A stretch of 64,000 nt of DNA from Adiantum capillus-veneris (lineage: Eukaryota > Streptophyta > Polypodiopsida > Polypodiales > Pteridaceae), in NCBI GenBank assembly GCA_014529385.2, contig CM043971.1:57914709-57978708 (forward strand), written 5' to 3'. Made by a program: the position numbers and the translations under genes. Each line of letters opens with the position of its first letter. Position 1 is the stretch's first letter. A model generated the notes under the pieces. The model was not told where the DNA came from. It saw only the letters and a list, made by a program, of their open reading frames with translations, and searched no databases. This document shows positions 22,132 through 33,131 of the stretch, piece after piece.

Positions 22132-22343
22132 CCTTACAGGTTCTTCTTGGTTATCACTACCCGACTATTCTTCATGTCTTCCTCTTGTAGAAAACTCCAA
22201 ACCTTGTGCCATATGAGTGTTGTGGTAAATTGGACCCCCTTACAGGTTCTTCTTGGTTATCACTACCCGACTATTCTTCATGTCTTCCTCTTGTAGCAAA
22301 CTCTAAACCTTGTGCCATATGAGTGTTGTGGTAAACTGGACCC
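22132..22343 (+). repeat. 106 bp tandem duplication
   Basis: The segments 22132-22237 and 22238-22343 are direct repeats that differ at about three positions. The duplication falls inside the Gypsy-3 gag leader and was made after insertion or in a parent copy. Confidence 0.93.
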
Positions 22344-22357
22344 TTGCCCTGACCCAC

Positions 22358-22630
22358 TCATACATTGTTTCTTCCTTTTTGTCTTAAATATTGTACCAAC
22401 ACTTTCCTTTTGTACAGACTGTAACATGAAGGTAAATTGCATGTCCCAAAAGGTAAAAATGATGTAACTACCTTGTTACCAACTGCAATTTTGATTTCCA
22501 CTGGCAGATTCGGGAAGAGCTCGTCCAAGAAGTTTGTTGCATATTCCTCATACTCTTCCTGCGGGGTTACCCAATTTGAGAATTCTTGCACATGTTCTAT
22601 GCCAACCAACATATCAATTCCCTGATGCAT
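22358..22630 (-). pseudogene. Gypsy-3 leader/N-terminal gag frame
   Basis: A 90-codon acidic frame just after the primer-binding region (EFSNWVTPQEEYEEYATNFL, then ELFPNLPVEIKIAVG). It lies where Gypsy-2 has its short leader. No known domain. It could be an N-terminal extension of gag separated by a shift, or a chance frame. Confidence 0.3.
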
Positions 22631-22685
22631 TCCTGAGTACCATATGGTTCAGGCTAAATTCAAACTAGTTTCAGGATCGCCAAAG

Positions 22686-23010
22686 TGTTAGGGGCTCACA
22701 ACCCTAATAGGTATTAAGTATAATAGACATGTTGTATAAGGGAAAACCGGTACAGGAGACTGCTCATTTAATCATAGAACTGCAAAGTATATGAATAAGA
22801 AACACCATAATAAAGGTAAGAAAGTACTGCTTCATTGTGTATTCATCATCACCATCAAAACTACATGGCAAACTGTCGGTTGGTTACATTTAAAAACTGC
22901 TACACGCCATAAGACATTTTGAGTATTTCAAACTACCTAAGCAAAGGTACTTGTGTAAACATGCCCTTAAGGTTTTAAAGCTAAGACCTTAGTTAAAAGT
23001 CCAAAAAGAT
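22686..23010 (-). repeat. 5' LTR of Gypsy-3 (outer end uncertain)
   Basis: The inner end is set by GAGCCCCTAACA followed by CTTTGGCGATC, as in Gypsy-2. The outer end cannot be fixed because no second LTR is present; it probably lies before the tRNA-like box at 23019. Confidence 0.5.
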
Positions 23011-23018
23011 AAGTGCCT

Positions 23019-23100
23019 TGACACAGTGGCTCGCGAGTAGACTAGGGTGCTTGGATCGAGCCCAAATTTACTCGAGCATTTTTTTTTCTTTTTCTTTTTA
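23019..23100 (+). ncRNA. tRNA-like pol III promoter (SINE head candidate)
   Basis: GGATCGAGCCC at 23053-23063 matches the box B consensus GGTTCGANNCC at all but one base. A box A-like TGGCTCGCGAG lies about 26 bp upstream (23027). A T9 run (about 23079-23087) followed by T-rich sequence could end pol III transcription. The stretch has the look of a tRNA-derived SINE head or tRNA relic; a cloverleaf is not obvious. Confidence 0.35.
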
Positions 23101-23294
23101 AAGTCGATGATTTAGATATGATAGTCAAAAGTAAGGGCTACGAGGAGGCCCTTACAGCAAGGATGGAACAGAGAAGTTGCCCATCCTCTTTGGGATGGGG
23201 AGAGGTGTAAGGTGGACCAACAAAAGTGCCTAGTTGTTTGTTTCTTTTGAGAGAGGATGCTACCATAAAGGGATCCTAAGATGAGCAACCTTTA

Positions 23295-23296
<2 letters not shown>

Positions 23297-23382
<86 letters not shown>
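23297..23382 (+). repeat. (CT)n microsatellite, about 43 repeats
   Basis: The longest pure dinucleotide tract in the window. Confidence 0.97.
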
Positions 23383-23384
<2 letters not shown>

Positions 23385-24071
23385 CCTTTTTTTGCATATA
23401 CTAACCGGTATTTTTCCACTTTTGCAGCTTGTACCCTTTGGACATTGAAGAGCACAATTAACAATCACCACTGTTGCGACGTGTTTGAGCACGGTATAGA
23501 AAATCACCTATCACTTTATCTCTTCTTTTCCCTTTTCAATTGCTCATTTTAATTGTTGCTCTTTAGTAATGTTCTGTAGGTCATATATAAATTGTTGTGA
23601 TGCATCGATCAGTTCTAGGAAAAAACTATTATAAAATACCGATTAGATTTTGAGCTTGCCTTTAAGAAAACCAGCAAATTTACACAAGTTTTAGTGTAAT
23701 TACCGGCAAAAGTTTCAAATTTTGACCTGAAAACCGGGAGAATTTCAAGTTTCCCCTTATTTTGATCGGTTAGGAAAAATGTTTTTTTCTAGCCCTGGCA
23801 TCGATCACAAAATATGCCTAAAATAAAAAGGATGAGAAGACACTTATTGTTTTGAATAAAGGTATACGAAGGTCTCTTTTTGGATGTAGCAACCTATATA
23901 TGCTTCAAAGTTGTGCATGGGATGAGTCTCTTATGTATCTAAAGCATGATCCAATGAGCTCTTTGTCATGTAAAAACTATACCGACGTTGTTTGAAGCTA
24001 TCACAAGAAGATTTAGAAATTTTCTCATGTAGGAAAACGGAGTCTTTTCCAGTGTTTTTCATACAATGAAT
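23383..24071. other. Unrecognised intergenic sequence
   Basis: AT-rich sequence with short frames only. It may be the decayed upstream part of the Tnp2-like element that follows. Confidence 0.4.
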
Positions 24072-24226
24072 AACATCATAAGCTTCTGTTCGAGAGGCAC
24101 CGCATAGCTAGCTAGGTACGATTGGGGCCAGGGGACCACCAGCCCCCCCACGGGGCCGGCGGTCCCCTACCCCCAATCATACCTAGCTAGGTATGCAGTG
24201 CCTCCCTCACAGAAGCTCATGATGTT
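24072..24226. repeat. 155 bp foldback with GC-rich tip
   Basis: Left arm 24072-24146 and right arm 24150-24226 are near-perfect inverted copies. The outer ends are AACATCATAAGCTTCTG and CAGAAGCTCATGATGTT; the middle parts contain GCTAGCTAGGTACGATTGGGG and its complement with few changes (read 20 bases or fewer at a time from 24105). The tip is C/G-rich. The shape fits a small foldback or MITE-like element, but no target duplication is visible. Confidence 0.85.
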
Positions 24227-24879
24227 GAGGTAAGTCACAATGTGGGAATTATTGTGAGAATTTGTCCACAACTTCTTGATCCTACCCAAGCAATGAAGAG
24301 TTTTTATAGGTTCAGACAATAATAACGCAAGCCTATCTTATATCCTCCACATGCAAAGGACGCATATGTGGGAGATTTTTTGCCATGCACATGTGATCCT
24401 ACTTCCTCAAGGGTGACATTGAAGAAAAATTGTGAAACATGTTGTGAACGTTGCCAAGAGTATAGAAAAGAAAGAAAGAGCATGGTCCAGTTTGAATAGC
24501 TATCAATTACAGAGAAACTTCAAATGCTTTGCCAAAGTCAATCCTTTTGCTATGATTTTCTTGCAATGTGGCATGCAAGAAGCAACTAGAACCCTCAAAA
24601 AACCTTGTCATCATGCACAAAAAAAATTAGTGAAAGAGTTTTTGAGATGGAGATAAAATAAGAATGTTAAAGACTTTTGGCATCCTAAGAACCAGTGGGA
24701 AATTCCTGTGAGATGCCCAAATAGTTTATGTGGGATGTACTATAGACATTAAGTGAAGAGCTTGAAAGTGGATGGAATGAGCTTGACAAGGAGTATGGCT
24801 CCTTTTGTGGGACAAATATTTAATCCAAACAATATCTAGTCACAGTAAGTTGAGTTTTGCATCTAAATACAATGTAGTT
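24227..24879 (+). other. Probable decayed upstream part of Tnp2-like element
   Basis: A 74-codon open frame (24432-24656) is lysine/arginine-rich with two CXnC/H-like groups but no motif I can name. It could be an exon of the same transposase. Confidence 0.3.
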
Positions 24880-25801
24880 GAAGCAACAACCTAATCCATT
24901 GTTTGGAATTAACATGCATATGTTGATTACTGTTGGTACCTTTTTAGAGAGATTCTCGCAACTTTGCTTTGATGTGCCATTGGGATGGCTTTCAAACAAC
25001 AACAACAAAGTCAAAGGATAGCGGGGTAGTTGAAGTGGTCATTCTCAATGGAGGGAAGAACTCAATACTTGGTCCACTTCCAATGATACTTTACCATTGA
25101 GTTTAGTGAAGCTGGAGAAAAAACATGGTGTATATTGCCATATTTTTTAGAGCCCCTTATACATGAGCTTGAATCAGCATTCAATGGAAGGATTCGATGT
25201 CAACTTCAACTACCCAACATCTGACATTTTTTAAGAAACAAATGAAGCCATGTAGAACACATGTACATTACAAGCGATTCTTATGTCATGGACTGGGGAT
25301 CATCGAGCCCAATGTAAATTTGGTTGTTTGAAAGATGGAGGTAAGAATCGGTGCCGAAGGGATAGGCCTCCTATGAAGCTAGTGACTGAGGGGGTGCAAA
25401 TTCCAAAGTATTTATACACAGATAGTAGATATCTTGCATGCCATCCAACTGAAAAAAGGCATGTTATTGAGATGTTCAATGCACTTCAAGTTTCGAGGAG
25501 TCAACAAACAAAGGAATAATGCAGTAGGATTTTCTCGGTGGGAGGGTTGACAAGAGAATCACCACTTTGGAGATTATATCACTTATATGGTTTTGATATA
25601 AGTTTAGATATTGTGTATGATGTGATGCACATTTTGGGATTAAATGTATTCAAGAAATTCACAAGGACTCTTTTCGATAGAGCAAGTAATGTCATGAGAA
25701 AGAGTATGGATCATGCAATTGAGGAAGCCTCTAATGCAATACCGTGGACACTTTGTAGGAGTGAGAGATGGCTTGCAAATGTCGCTAAGCATCATGGTAC
25801 A
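24880..25801 (+). pseudogene. Tnp2-like (Transposase_21) gene, 5' part
   Basis: The plus-strand frames give EGFDVNFNYPTSDIF, then MSWTGDHRAQCKFG with CRRD (about 25283-25370), and GGLTRESPLWRLYHLYGFDI followed by YDVMHILGLNVFK (25540-25655). These correspond to the second half of plant Tnp2-type transposases (the WTGD-PAQC and D-MH blocks). A stop at 25517 and earlier shifts break it. The frame runs to KHHG at about 25797, where the chromovirus copy 2 LTR starts; matching downstream sequence resumes at 35387. It is a different family member from the fragment at 5 kb. Confidence 0.65.
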
Positions 25802-27009
25802 TGTAACATTTAATGCACTAGTAACTTGTGTGTAGCGGAAATTGATAACATAGTGAAAGAACAAGTTCCACTAGTAACTTGTGTGTAGCGGAAATTGATA
25901 ACATAGTGAAAGAACAAGTTCCTAATGAGCGTAGAGAGAGTAGTTAGTTGGAGAAAGCAACATAGAAACTACACCTAGCTAGTTTGGCATAGATAATACT
26001 TGAAAAGAGAGAGAAATAGAACAATTGACAATAGTTGAGGACCGGATTTACATGGAGCCCCCCCCTCCAAAAAGGCTTTGTATTATAGATTCTCTCATCA
26101 AAGGAGACTTTTGTACGATACAATCTTTGTGTTCCTTGAGAAAACTCGTTGGTGCCATGAATATGGAAGCTTCATGCACCAAATTATGCTTGAAAAACAC
26201 ACCTAGTGAGCCTAGCCTTAGTCCCAAGACCTCACACACCTTCAAAGATGGTGGGAGCTAGCAGGGAATACTATGAGGAAAGATTGAGAGGAAGAAGATG
26301 TATCTTACAAAAAAGAAGTATTCTCCTCACATTATCACTCCAATAGCATAGCTTAGCTTAGTAATTAGCATGGTAGAGGAGATGAGCATGCCATTTGAAG
26401 CTTCACTCTTGGTTGGATTTGCATTCCATAGCCAAGAGTTGGTGGTGTAGGCCTCTACTTCCCAATACTTGGAGAAGGAGATGGAGTTCTTGCTCAACAC
26501 ATGAGTTGTGTGTGTGTGTGTGTAGCCAAAAAGTAGATAGACTAAAATGCCAGCCTCTCTCTCTCTCTCTTGGTCAACCCCTCCCCCCAATTACTCTTGT
26601 TGGCTTCTAATTGGCTCCTACAAAGCTTAGCCAATAAAAATTTAGAAGCATAATTGATAGCCTTGTGACATGTGTCTCCCTTTCCCCTTTTGTGAGAGCT
26701 TTAGGTAATTAAAATAATTTATTTAAGCTCATTGGACCTGTTAGTCTTCTGGCCAATAGGAATCAACCAAGACATTGGGTTGTTGGATGCTCATTGGACC
26801 CCTTAGTAGACTGTCTAATAGTCTTCTAGGGAGCTTAATTTCTATTGGTTCATTTATCAAGCATTTTTAAATTGATTAGACTAATTTTACTCTAGCCTCA
26901 ATCTCATTGGTCCACATCTATGGACATCCAATAGGATTTGAGGGGAGATTGGGGGCAACTGGCCTAGGAGCCTGCCATGTGTCTCTTCTTCCCTTTGGGG
27001 AGAGCTTGG

Positions 27010-27053
<44 letters not shown>

Positions 27054-27426
27054 CTCTCTTTTCCCCTACCATTAGGGCTCTCCCCTTCCTTCCTAGGGAT
27101 GTAGGAAGACTTTTTAGTCTTCCCATTACCATCCAATTTTCCTCACTTTTGGCCATTGGACAATTTAATTAAATTTAGTAACTTTAGCCTATGGAAGCCT
27201 TAATGGATCTGAACCTTAGGTCTTTTAAGCTCCATTGATGCACATTGCTCTTTTGCAAACTGTCCCCCTTTGGATCCCTATTTTCCCTCCTTTGAATCCC
27301 TCTTGAGACCAGTCTGACAGCCTTACCAATATTCTAGCTTTTACTCCCCTGGTACCTCCCCATATTAAATGATCGATTTAACATGAGAAAATCATTTGGA
27401 AGAATTCGATATTAGTTTTTATGACA
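25802..27426 (-). repeat. 3' LTR of copy 2 (1625 bp)
   Basis: It contains a 53 bp tandem duplication (25816-25868 and 25869-25921) that the 5' LTR lacks, a GT tract (26509-26523), a short CT tract (26558-26570) and a longer GT tract (27012-27051). The polypurine tract lies just outside at about 27427-27445. Confidence 0.9.
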
Positions 27427-27851
27427 TTACCTATCCCTTGAAATCATTGTCGTCCTCGACTATGAGGTAGAGAAGATAAAGCCTAGTCATTAGTCCGTTT
27501 GCTAGCGGGTAGAGGATCCCTATTTTACCCTATGACACCGTTCCAAAATGGATGACTAGTCCATTTGGTGCTTGAGAGCCTTAGCTGCCACAAGCATGTC
27601 TGCATATTAGTCTGTATCAATCTTCCATAGTAGAGTGACAAGCTCTACTTGGTGTTCGAGAGACTCTCGTGTCCATAAACATGATCCTAAGCATGCATGC
27701 TTATTAACTTTTGTGCACGATAAAGAAAAAGAGAGTCTTATAAGACAAAAACTTTGTTCATTTATACATATTTACATTTGCTTACTCTAGGAAATCATTG
27801 TAAGCATTGACAAGGTTTAGGTTATCCTTTAATTGTATGCCTTGCATCCAT

Positions 27852-28046
27852 CTAAGCATCTTCAAAAGGATAATTTTTAAACTTGATAAGATATCGTCGG
27901 ATAGTCTTACCGCCTCTCAATACCTTGTCTTCATGTCGAAGAATGGACTCGGGCTGCACCACCTCCTCTTGGTCCTTGATCTTCGGTGGGTCTTCAATGG
28001 TTGGTTCTTGAGGTGTCTCTCCTTTGTAAGGATTTAGTAGGCTCAC
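27852..28046 (-). pseudogene. Copy 2 chromodomain-like C-terminus
   Basis: PESILRHEDKVLRGGKTIRR is followed by YLIKFKNYPFEDA and, past 27852, a tryptophan-containing continuation. This fits the chromodomain pattern YLVKWKGY---ATWE at the C-terminus of chromovirus integrases, which targets insertion to marked chromatin. The same block is found in copies 1 and 3. The first aromatic-cage positions are not convincing. Confidence 0.65.
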
Positions 28047-29045
28047 GTGGAAAGCATTGTGTATGAGTTAATGGTTGGGCAACTTGATTTGATAGTCCAT
28101 CTCATTGATTGGCCTAAGAATCTGAAAGGGACCATAGTACCTTTTTGCTCACTTAGCGTGCTTTAATCGAGCCTTGGGAAACTTAAGCAAGACCCAATCA
28201 TTTTGTTTAAAGGCTAGGGCTCTTTTGTGCTTATGAGCAGTAGCCTTTTGCCTTTGCTGAGAGATGGATATAGCATCCTTAATCTTTTGGAAAGATTCTT
28301 GTAGGTCTCGGCTATATTCATCTGCAACGAAGGTCTTCCCATGTACTTTAAGTAGCAGGGGAATTTTTTATCTTCCCTCCGTCACCTCAAAAGGTTCTTT
28401 TCTCGTGGAAGTATGTACAGTGTTATTGTAAGCATACTCCACTAAAGGTAAGTACTTCTCCCATTGGGACTTTTAATCTACTTCTATGACATAAGCTTTT
28501 AGTAGATCAAGAAGTTTTAGGTTAGCTATTTCACTTTGGCCATCCGTTTGGGGGTGATAGGCCAAAGAGAAGTTTAGCCTTGTACCTAAATTCTCAAAGA
28601 GACCCTTCCAAAAATTATTGGTCATTCTAGGATCTCTATCCGACACTATGGACATTGGCAAGCCGTGGTACTTGAAGATTTGTGATATAAAGAGGGTTTC
28701 CATTTTATGGGCCTTGATATTCCTTTTGATAGGTATAAAATATACTTGTTTGCTAAACATGTCCACTATCATCCATATTCCTGTATTCCCATGGATAGAC
28801 TTGGGAAATCCAAAGATAAAATCCATGGATATACTCTCCCATGGTGAATTAGGGATTGGTAAAGGTTGAAGCAATCCAGTTTGCTTCCCTCTATCAAACT
28901 TCATCTTTTGGCATACCACACATTTTGAAACATACTCTTGTATGTTTGCTTTCATGGCAGGCCAATAGAAGTATGTTTCTATCCCTTTTAGGGTAGACTG
29001 AATCCCTCTATGCCCCACATAAGGAGGAGCATGGGATTCATACAT
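28047..29045 (-). pseudogene. Copy 2 integrase
   Basis: The 28473-29045 frame has the zinc-binding start (HRGIQSTLKGIETYFYWPAM...CVVCQ), then SMDFIFGFPKS, IVSDRDPRM and DGQSEIANL, so D, D and E are all present. The frame stops at 28473, and the C-terminal part (28047-28470) is read in other frames, with FKQNDWVLLKFPKA-type sequence near 28180. Confidence 0.85.
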
Positions 29046-29120
29046 TACTTTCTCACGTAGTGAGTTAGTAACACATAGTCTGTTTCCATAGAGAAGATAA
29101 TCATCTTGTAAGGTAAATGG

Positions 29121-30863
29121 TTATTCCTTCTTCCTTAAAGCAAGGACTGAAATCACATCTTTAAAATCGGGATCGATAGCGTACTCATCTATCATAGAGG
29201 ATAGATCATTGTGAGTTGCTATGGATACCGCATTCACTCTCGGTCGTCTTGAGAGTGCATTGGCTACTTGATTATGCTTGCTAGCAATGTGAGCAATATG
29301 AAATTGAAAGTGCAAAAGGAAATTAACCCACCTCATTGTTTGTCAGAGAGCTTGGTCTGCATCATGAAGTACTTAAGGCTTTGGTGATCCGTTCGCAGAA
29401 TAAAAGGAGTCCCCAATAAATAGTTCTTCCACGAGTCTAGAGCATGTAGAACTGCTAAGAGTTCCTTGTCATATATACCTAGAGCTTGCTCAACAAGGTC
29501 AAGCCTTCGACTTTCATAAGCTATGGCGTGTCCTTCTTGAAGCAAAACAGTTTCAAGGCAATCACCACAGGCGTCACATTGGACCTCAAAAGGCTTTGAG
29601 AGATCCGACAGTGTAAGCACAGGATGAGAGATAATCTTTTCTTTAAGCTTTTCAAAAGAATTGTTCTCCTTGGTGGACCATATATACGTTAACGTTTTTC
29701 TTTGTTAGGTCATGTAATGGTCCCTCGATTTGTGAGAATTTTTCTATGAAGCATCTATAGTATGCACACATATCTATAAAGCTTCTTAACGTATGTGGAC
29801 CACACATACGTTAACGTTTTTCTTTGTTAGGTCATGTAATGGTCCCTCGATTTGTGAGAATTTTTCTATGTGTGCATCTATAGTATGCACACATATCTAT
29901 AAAGCTTCTTAGTTTATGCAGAGTCCTTGGATTAGGCCATCCTTTTATTACCTCTTACTTTGATAGATCCATTTGGATGCCATCTTGAGAGACGATGTAA
30001 CCTAAATACTGAATCTCTTGTAAGAAAATTTCACTTTTCTTTCGATTAATATAAAGTTTATTCTCTCATAAAACTTGAAATATTACTTGGAGGTGCTGCT
30101 TGTGTTCGTCTAATGAATTAGAGTAGATGATTATATCATCAAAGAACACTCTAGTAAATCTTTGATGAGGCTTGAATAGCTTCTCCATCAGATGGTTGAA
30201 TGTGGCAGGTGCATTGGTCAAGCCAAAAAAAATGACAATGTACTCGTAAAGACCAAACGTCGTGCGAAATGCGGTCTTTACAATGTATTGATCAACTATC
30301 GTTATTTGATGATAGACACTTTTTAGGTCAATCCTACTGAAGTAGGTCGACCCCTGTAGATTTTCAAATAGGTCTTCTACCCGTGGAACGGGAAATCTAT
30401 TCTTGATAGTGATCCTATTTAGTGCTCTATAGTCGACACACATACGATATGTGCCATCTTTCTTTTGCACTAATAACACTGGTGAACAAAATGGAGATGA
30501 GCTAGGTATAACCATGCCTTTCTCAACCAACTCATGCACTTGCCGTAGAGTCTCCTCTTGTTGAGCTTGAGAAACTCGATAAGGAGGCTTATTAGGCGGT
30601 GAGCTTCCTGGAAGAAATTCAATTGCATGGTCGTCATCCCCTCATTTGGGAGGTAGCTCACAATGGATGTCGTCAATAAAAACATCTTGGAATCTCTTGA
30701 GGAAATTGGATAACTCTAATTCCTTTTCATTGCTTATATCTTCTTTTGCTAAAACATTATGTTCATTTTGAGAATCTTTTAAAACAATCATGTACATGGA
30801 AATAGAGCTCTTTATTGACTTATTGAAAGCTTGCTTATGTACAATGGGTATGGTGCTACCCAC
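29121..30863 (-). pseudogene. Copy 2 reverse transcriptase and RNase H
   Basis: The RT core (30066-30539) has [46 protein letters not shown] and FFDD in place of the usual YVDD. The upstream linker (30470-30863) ends in DIHCELPPK. RNase H is in 29333-29620 (VQCDACGDCLETVLLQEG, FILRTDHQSLKYF) and 29121-29336 (HNQVANALSRRPRVNAV). Between RT and RNase H a 122 bp tandem duplication (29673-29916) destroys the connection domain. Confidence 0.88.
29673..29916 (+). repeat. 122 bp tandem duplication in copy 2 pol
   Basis: The segments 29673-29794 and 29795-29916 are nearly identical. Copy 3 has a single version, so this arose in copy 2 or a recent parent. Confidence 0.9.
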
Positions 30864-31072
30864 TCCTTAGCATCTATGTACATATCTTTTTACTTGTACC
30901 TAAAATAGATTTGTCTTTCAGAGAATTTAACATTGGCAGCCAAGCGATCAAACCATGGTGCACCTAGGATTACATCCTCATGTTTCAGAGAAGAGATGAA
31001 GAAATCCTCCTTGTCCACATAGCTTTGGACATGGAGCCTCAATTTCTCAATTAAGAGACTGACTGAGGCTTC

Positions 31073-31813
31073 TTACCCCTTGAAAGCACCATCGGCAGGT
31101 AGGACATCTCCCATCTCATATTTTTGGATGCCTAGCTTGGTTGCCAACTCTTTGGATATGAAATTGTGAGTAGAACTAGGGTCAAAGAGAATGAAAGCAT
31201 CATGTTCTCTTACCTTTTTCCAAGCATGACATAGAGGAGATCCTTTGTGATGAGCATCCTCTTCTTGAATTTCGACCAAGGTAGATCTAAGAGGCTCATT
31301 ACGTGTATTCTTCTGGGGGCAAGCACGATAGGCATGCCCTTGCTCCACACACTTGAAACAACATATATCTTTTTGATAACGCGCTAGCTCTTCAGGAGAG
31401 AGTTTATTTTTGCCTTTATAAACTCCCTTCTCCTTAGCTTTGTTGTTGTTGGAGTTGCCTTTGGGAGACTTTTGGACGTTGTCCTTCCCCTTAGGCTCAC
31501 TATGGTCCTTGTTTTCCATGGGCTTAGGATTTCTCTTAGCCCCTTGTTGGAAGTTGATTCTTGAAGCCACCATGGTATGGTGTATGACCGCAGATATGGT
31601 GCAAGGCCTTTGGGAGTTAACATACTCCGCCATATCTTCAGATAAACCCGCACAAAATTGTTGTTTTTGCTTTCCAAAATCCATCTTTTTGTAGACAGTG
31701 GCTTTGAGATGTAAATCCCAACACTTGTCTACATATTTGTGAATAGATTCATAGGGAGAGAGCTTGAAGCTTCCCCATTCGATGAGTACTTTGTCTTTGG
31801 CATCGTTAGCCAA
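31073..31813 (-). pseudogene. Copy 2 gag end, zinc knuckle and protease
   Basis: A 246-codon frame. The gag core tail (ESIHKYVDKCWDLHLKA, QFCAGLSEDMAEYVNS) is followed by a basic, asparagine-rich linker, a CCHC knuckle CCFKCVEQGHAYRAC and the protease start FDPSSTHNFISKELATKLG. The usual chromovirus site is DSGATHNF; here the active-site triad reads DPS, so activity is doubtful. Order and spacing match copy 3. Confidence 0.85.
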
Positions 31814-32777
31814 AAATTAATTCATGATGGAAGCTCTTAAATTTTTCCATGTTCGTGGAGCCTCACCATTTTCTCGTAGGCTAGACCACCATTGCCTAGC
31901 GGACTTTTGAAAATTCATAGCTACATGACGTAGCTTAGAGGACTCCGTGAAGCCCTCATCTCCAAACGTGGCATCAAATTGTTGGATAAACGCAAAGACT
32001 TTGTCTGTAGCACCAAAGGTGCCATCGTAGGTAAGGAAAGAGATGTTCTTTCCTCCCTCTTTGAACTTTTTGAGCTTGGGATACCTTTTCCAGGCGGCAT
32101 AGGATTTCCTATGGCCTCTTCTCTTGGGCGGTTCAAGAGTTGCACCTTCACTTTCTTCAGAAAAGGAAGAGGATGAGGAGGATGGAGAAGACGGTGATCT
32201 CTTTCTCGCCTTTTTCTTCTCTTATTTTCTCTCTTCCCTCTTTGAATTATGGTGAGAGGAGTATGTGCTGGTCTTCTCCATTTAGGGGGTGTTGGAGAGA
32301 GTTTTGCCCCTCGTCTTCATGGAGCCATTTCCGCCGAGGTGGCAGGAAAATTGCTTCTTTCTCGTTCTTTCAGTGGGGGCTCTACCATTGAAACTTGGGT
32401 TCTCCTTTGGGAGGGAGATGCCTCATCGAGTAGTAAGTTTTTGAGCCCTTCGTACGCATCCTCCTCTTCTTTCCTTATCAAAGAGAGCCCTCTTTTGGAA
32501 CTCTCACCAGGAGATTTCTTAGGTACTCTCTCTTCTTGGTGGGGAGTTTGGAGAATACCATGGGTGCACTATTGTTGTAGCACTTACCTTGGAGGGATGG
32601 ATTTCCCAGGGCTTGTTGAACCTTAGAAATAAGATAGGCTACAAGCATAGGGACATCATTAGTTGCTCTATCATTAGCAAAATCAAAGCTATCAACATTC
32701 ATTTCAATCTCTTTACCCTTGTCAGCCATACTAGCAATTTTTAGGTGTAAATTTTTACTTGTTTTTTGGCACTTCAA
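31814..32777 (-). pseudogene. Copy 2 gag N-terminus
   Basis: The likely start is the ATG in MADKGKEIEMNVDSFDFAND at about 32727. The frame (32478-32777) keeps PMLVAYLISKVQQALGNPSL, shared with copy 3. After a stop at 32478, a serine/lysine-rich segment follows in other frames (31921-32151), then the capsid start near 31820-31920. Confidence 0.75.
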
Positions 32778-33118
32778 GCCCTAGTTGCTACTCCTATTTA
32801 CCTTCAAAGATAAGCACTCAAGCATCTATACCTGTGTCTTGATATTATTAACTGCAAGGAATAAAAGAGAGGGTTTCACAGAGTCAAGACAACACCGGTT
32901 CCTGTCAAGCTTCTAATTGCTCAAAGCCATAGGCAAGCCCCATAGGAATCCATTATTAAGACCATAGCTCTCGACGATATCCCCGTTAATTGCATAAAGC
33001 AGGCGTGCGTCAAGGATGAAAAATACCTATTCTAATTACTCTTTTGCAATTAATAACACCAACCATTTGTAGCAAGCTTGAGGACCTCTCTTCTTAAGCA
33101 AGAAAAGAGAAACCAATA

Positions 33119-33130
33119 TCTCTGATACCA
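33119..33130 (-). promoter_or_regulatory. Primer-binding site of copy 2
   Basis: On the minus strand TGGTATCAGAGA lies one base after the 5' LTR. TGGTATCAGAGC is the standard site pairing with initiator methionine tRNA, so reverse transcription would start here. Confidence 0.9.
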
Positions 33131-33131
33131 A

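Larger units (their letters stand above)
19763..23010 (-). mobile_element. Gypsy-3: 5' half of a Gypsy-2 relative
   Basis: It has a 5' LTR (from 22686 rightward), leader, gag with two zinc knuckles and the start of protease, all on the minus strand. It is cut at 19763 by Gypsy-2. RT, integrase and the 3' LTR are not in the window. The LTR end plus following bases (AACACTTTGGCGATC) match Gypsy-2, and the gag plan is the same, so the two are sister families. Confidence 0.8.

Noticed and set aside
26887-27156. Open frames with HTHTHT or VCVCVC runs (also at 34.3, 34.9, 52.9 and 60.5 kb)
   Set aside because: Translation of GT tracts inside LTRs.
32249-32626. 125-codon plus-strand frame
   Set aside because: Antisense of the copy 2 gag N-terminal region.
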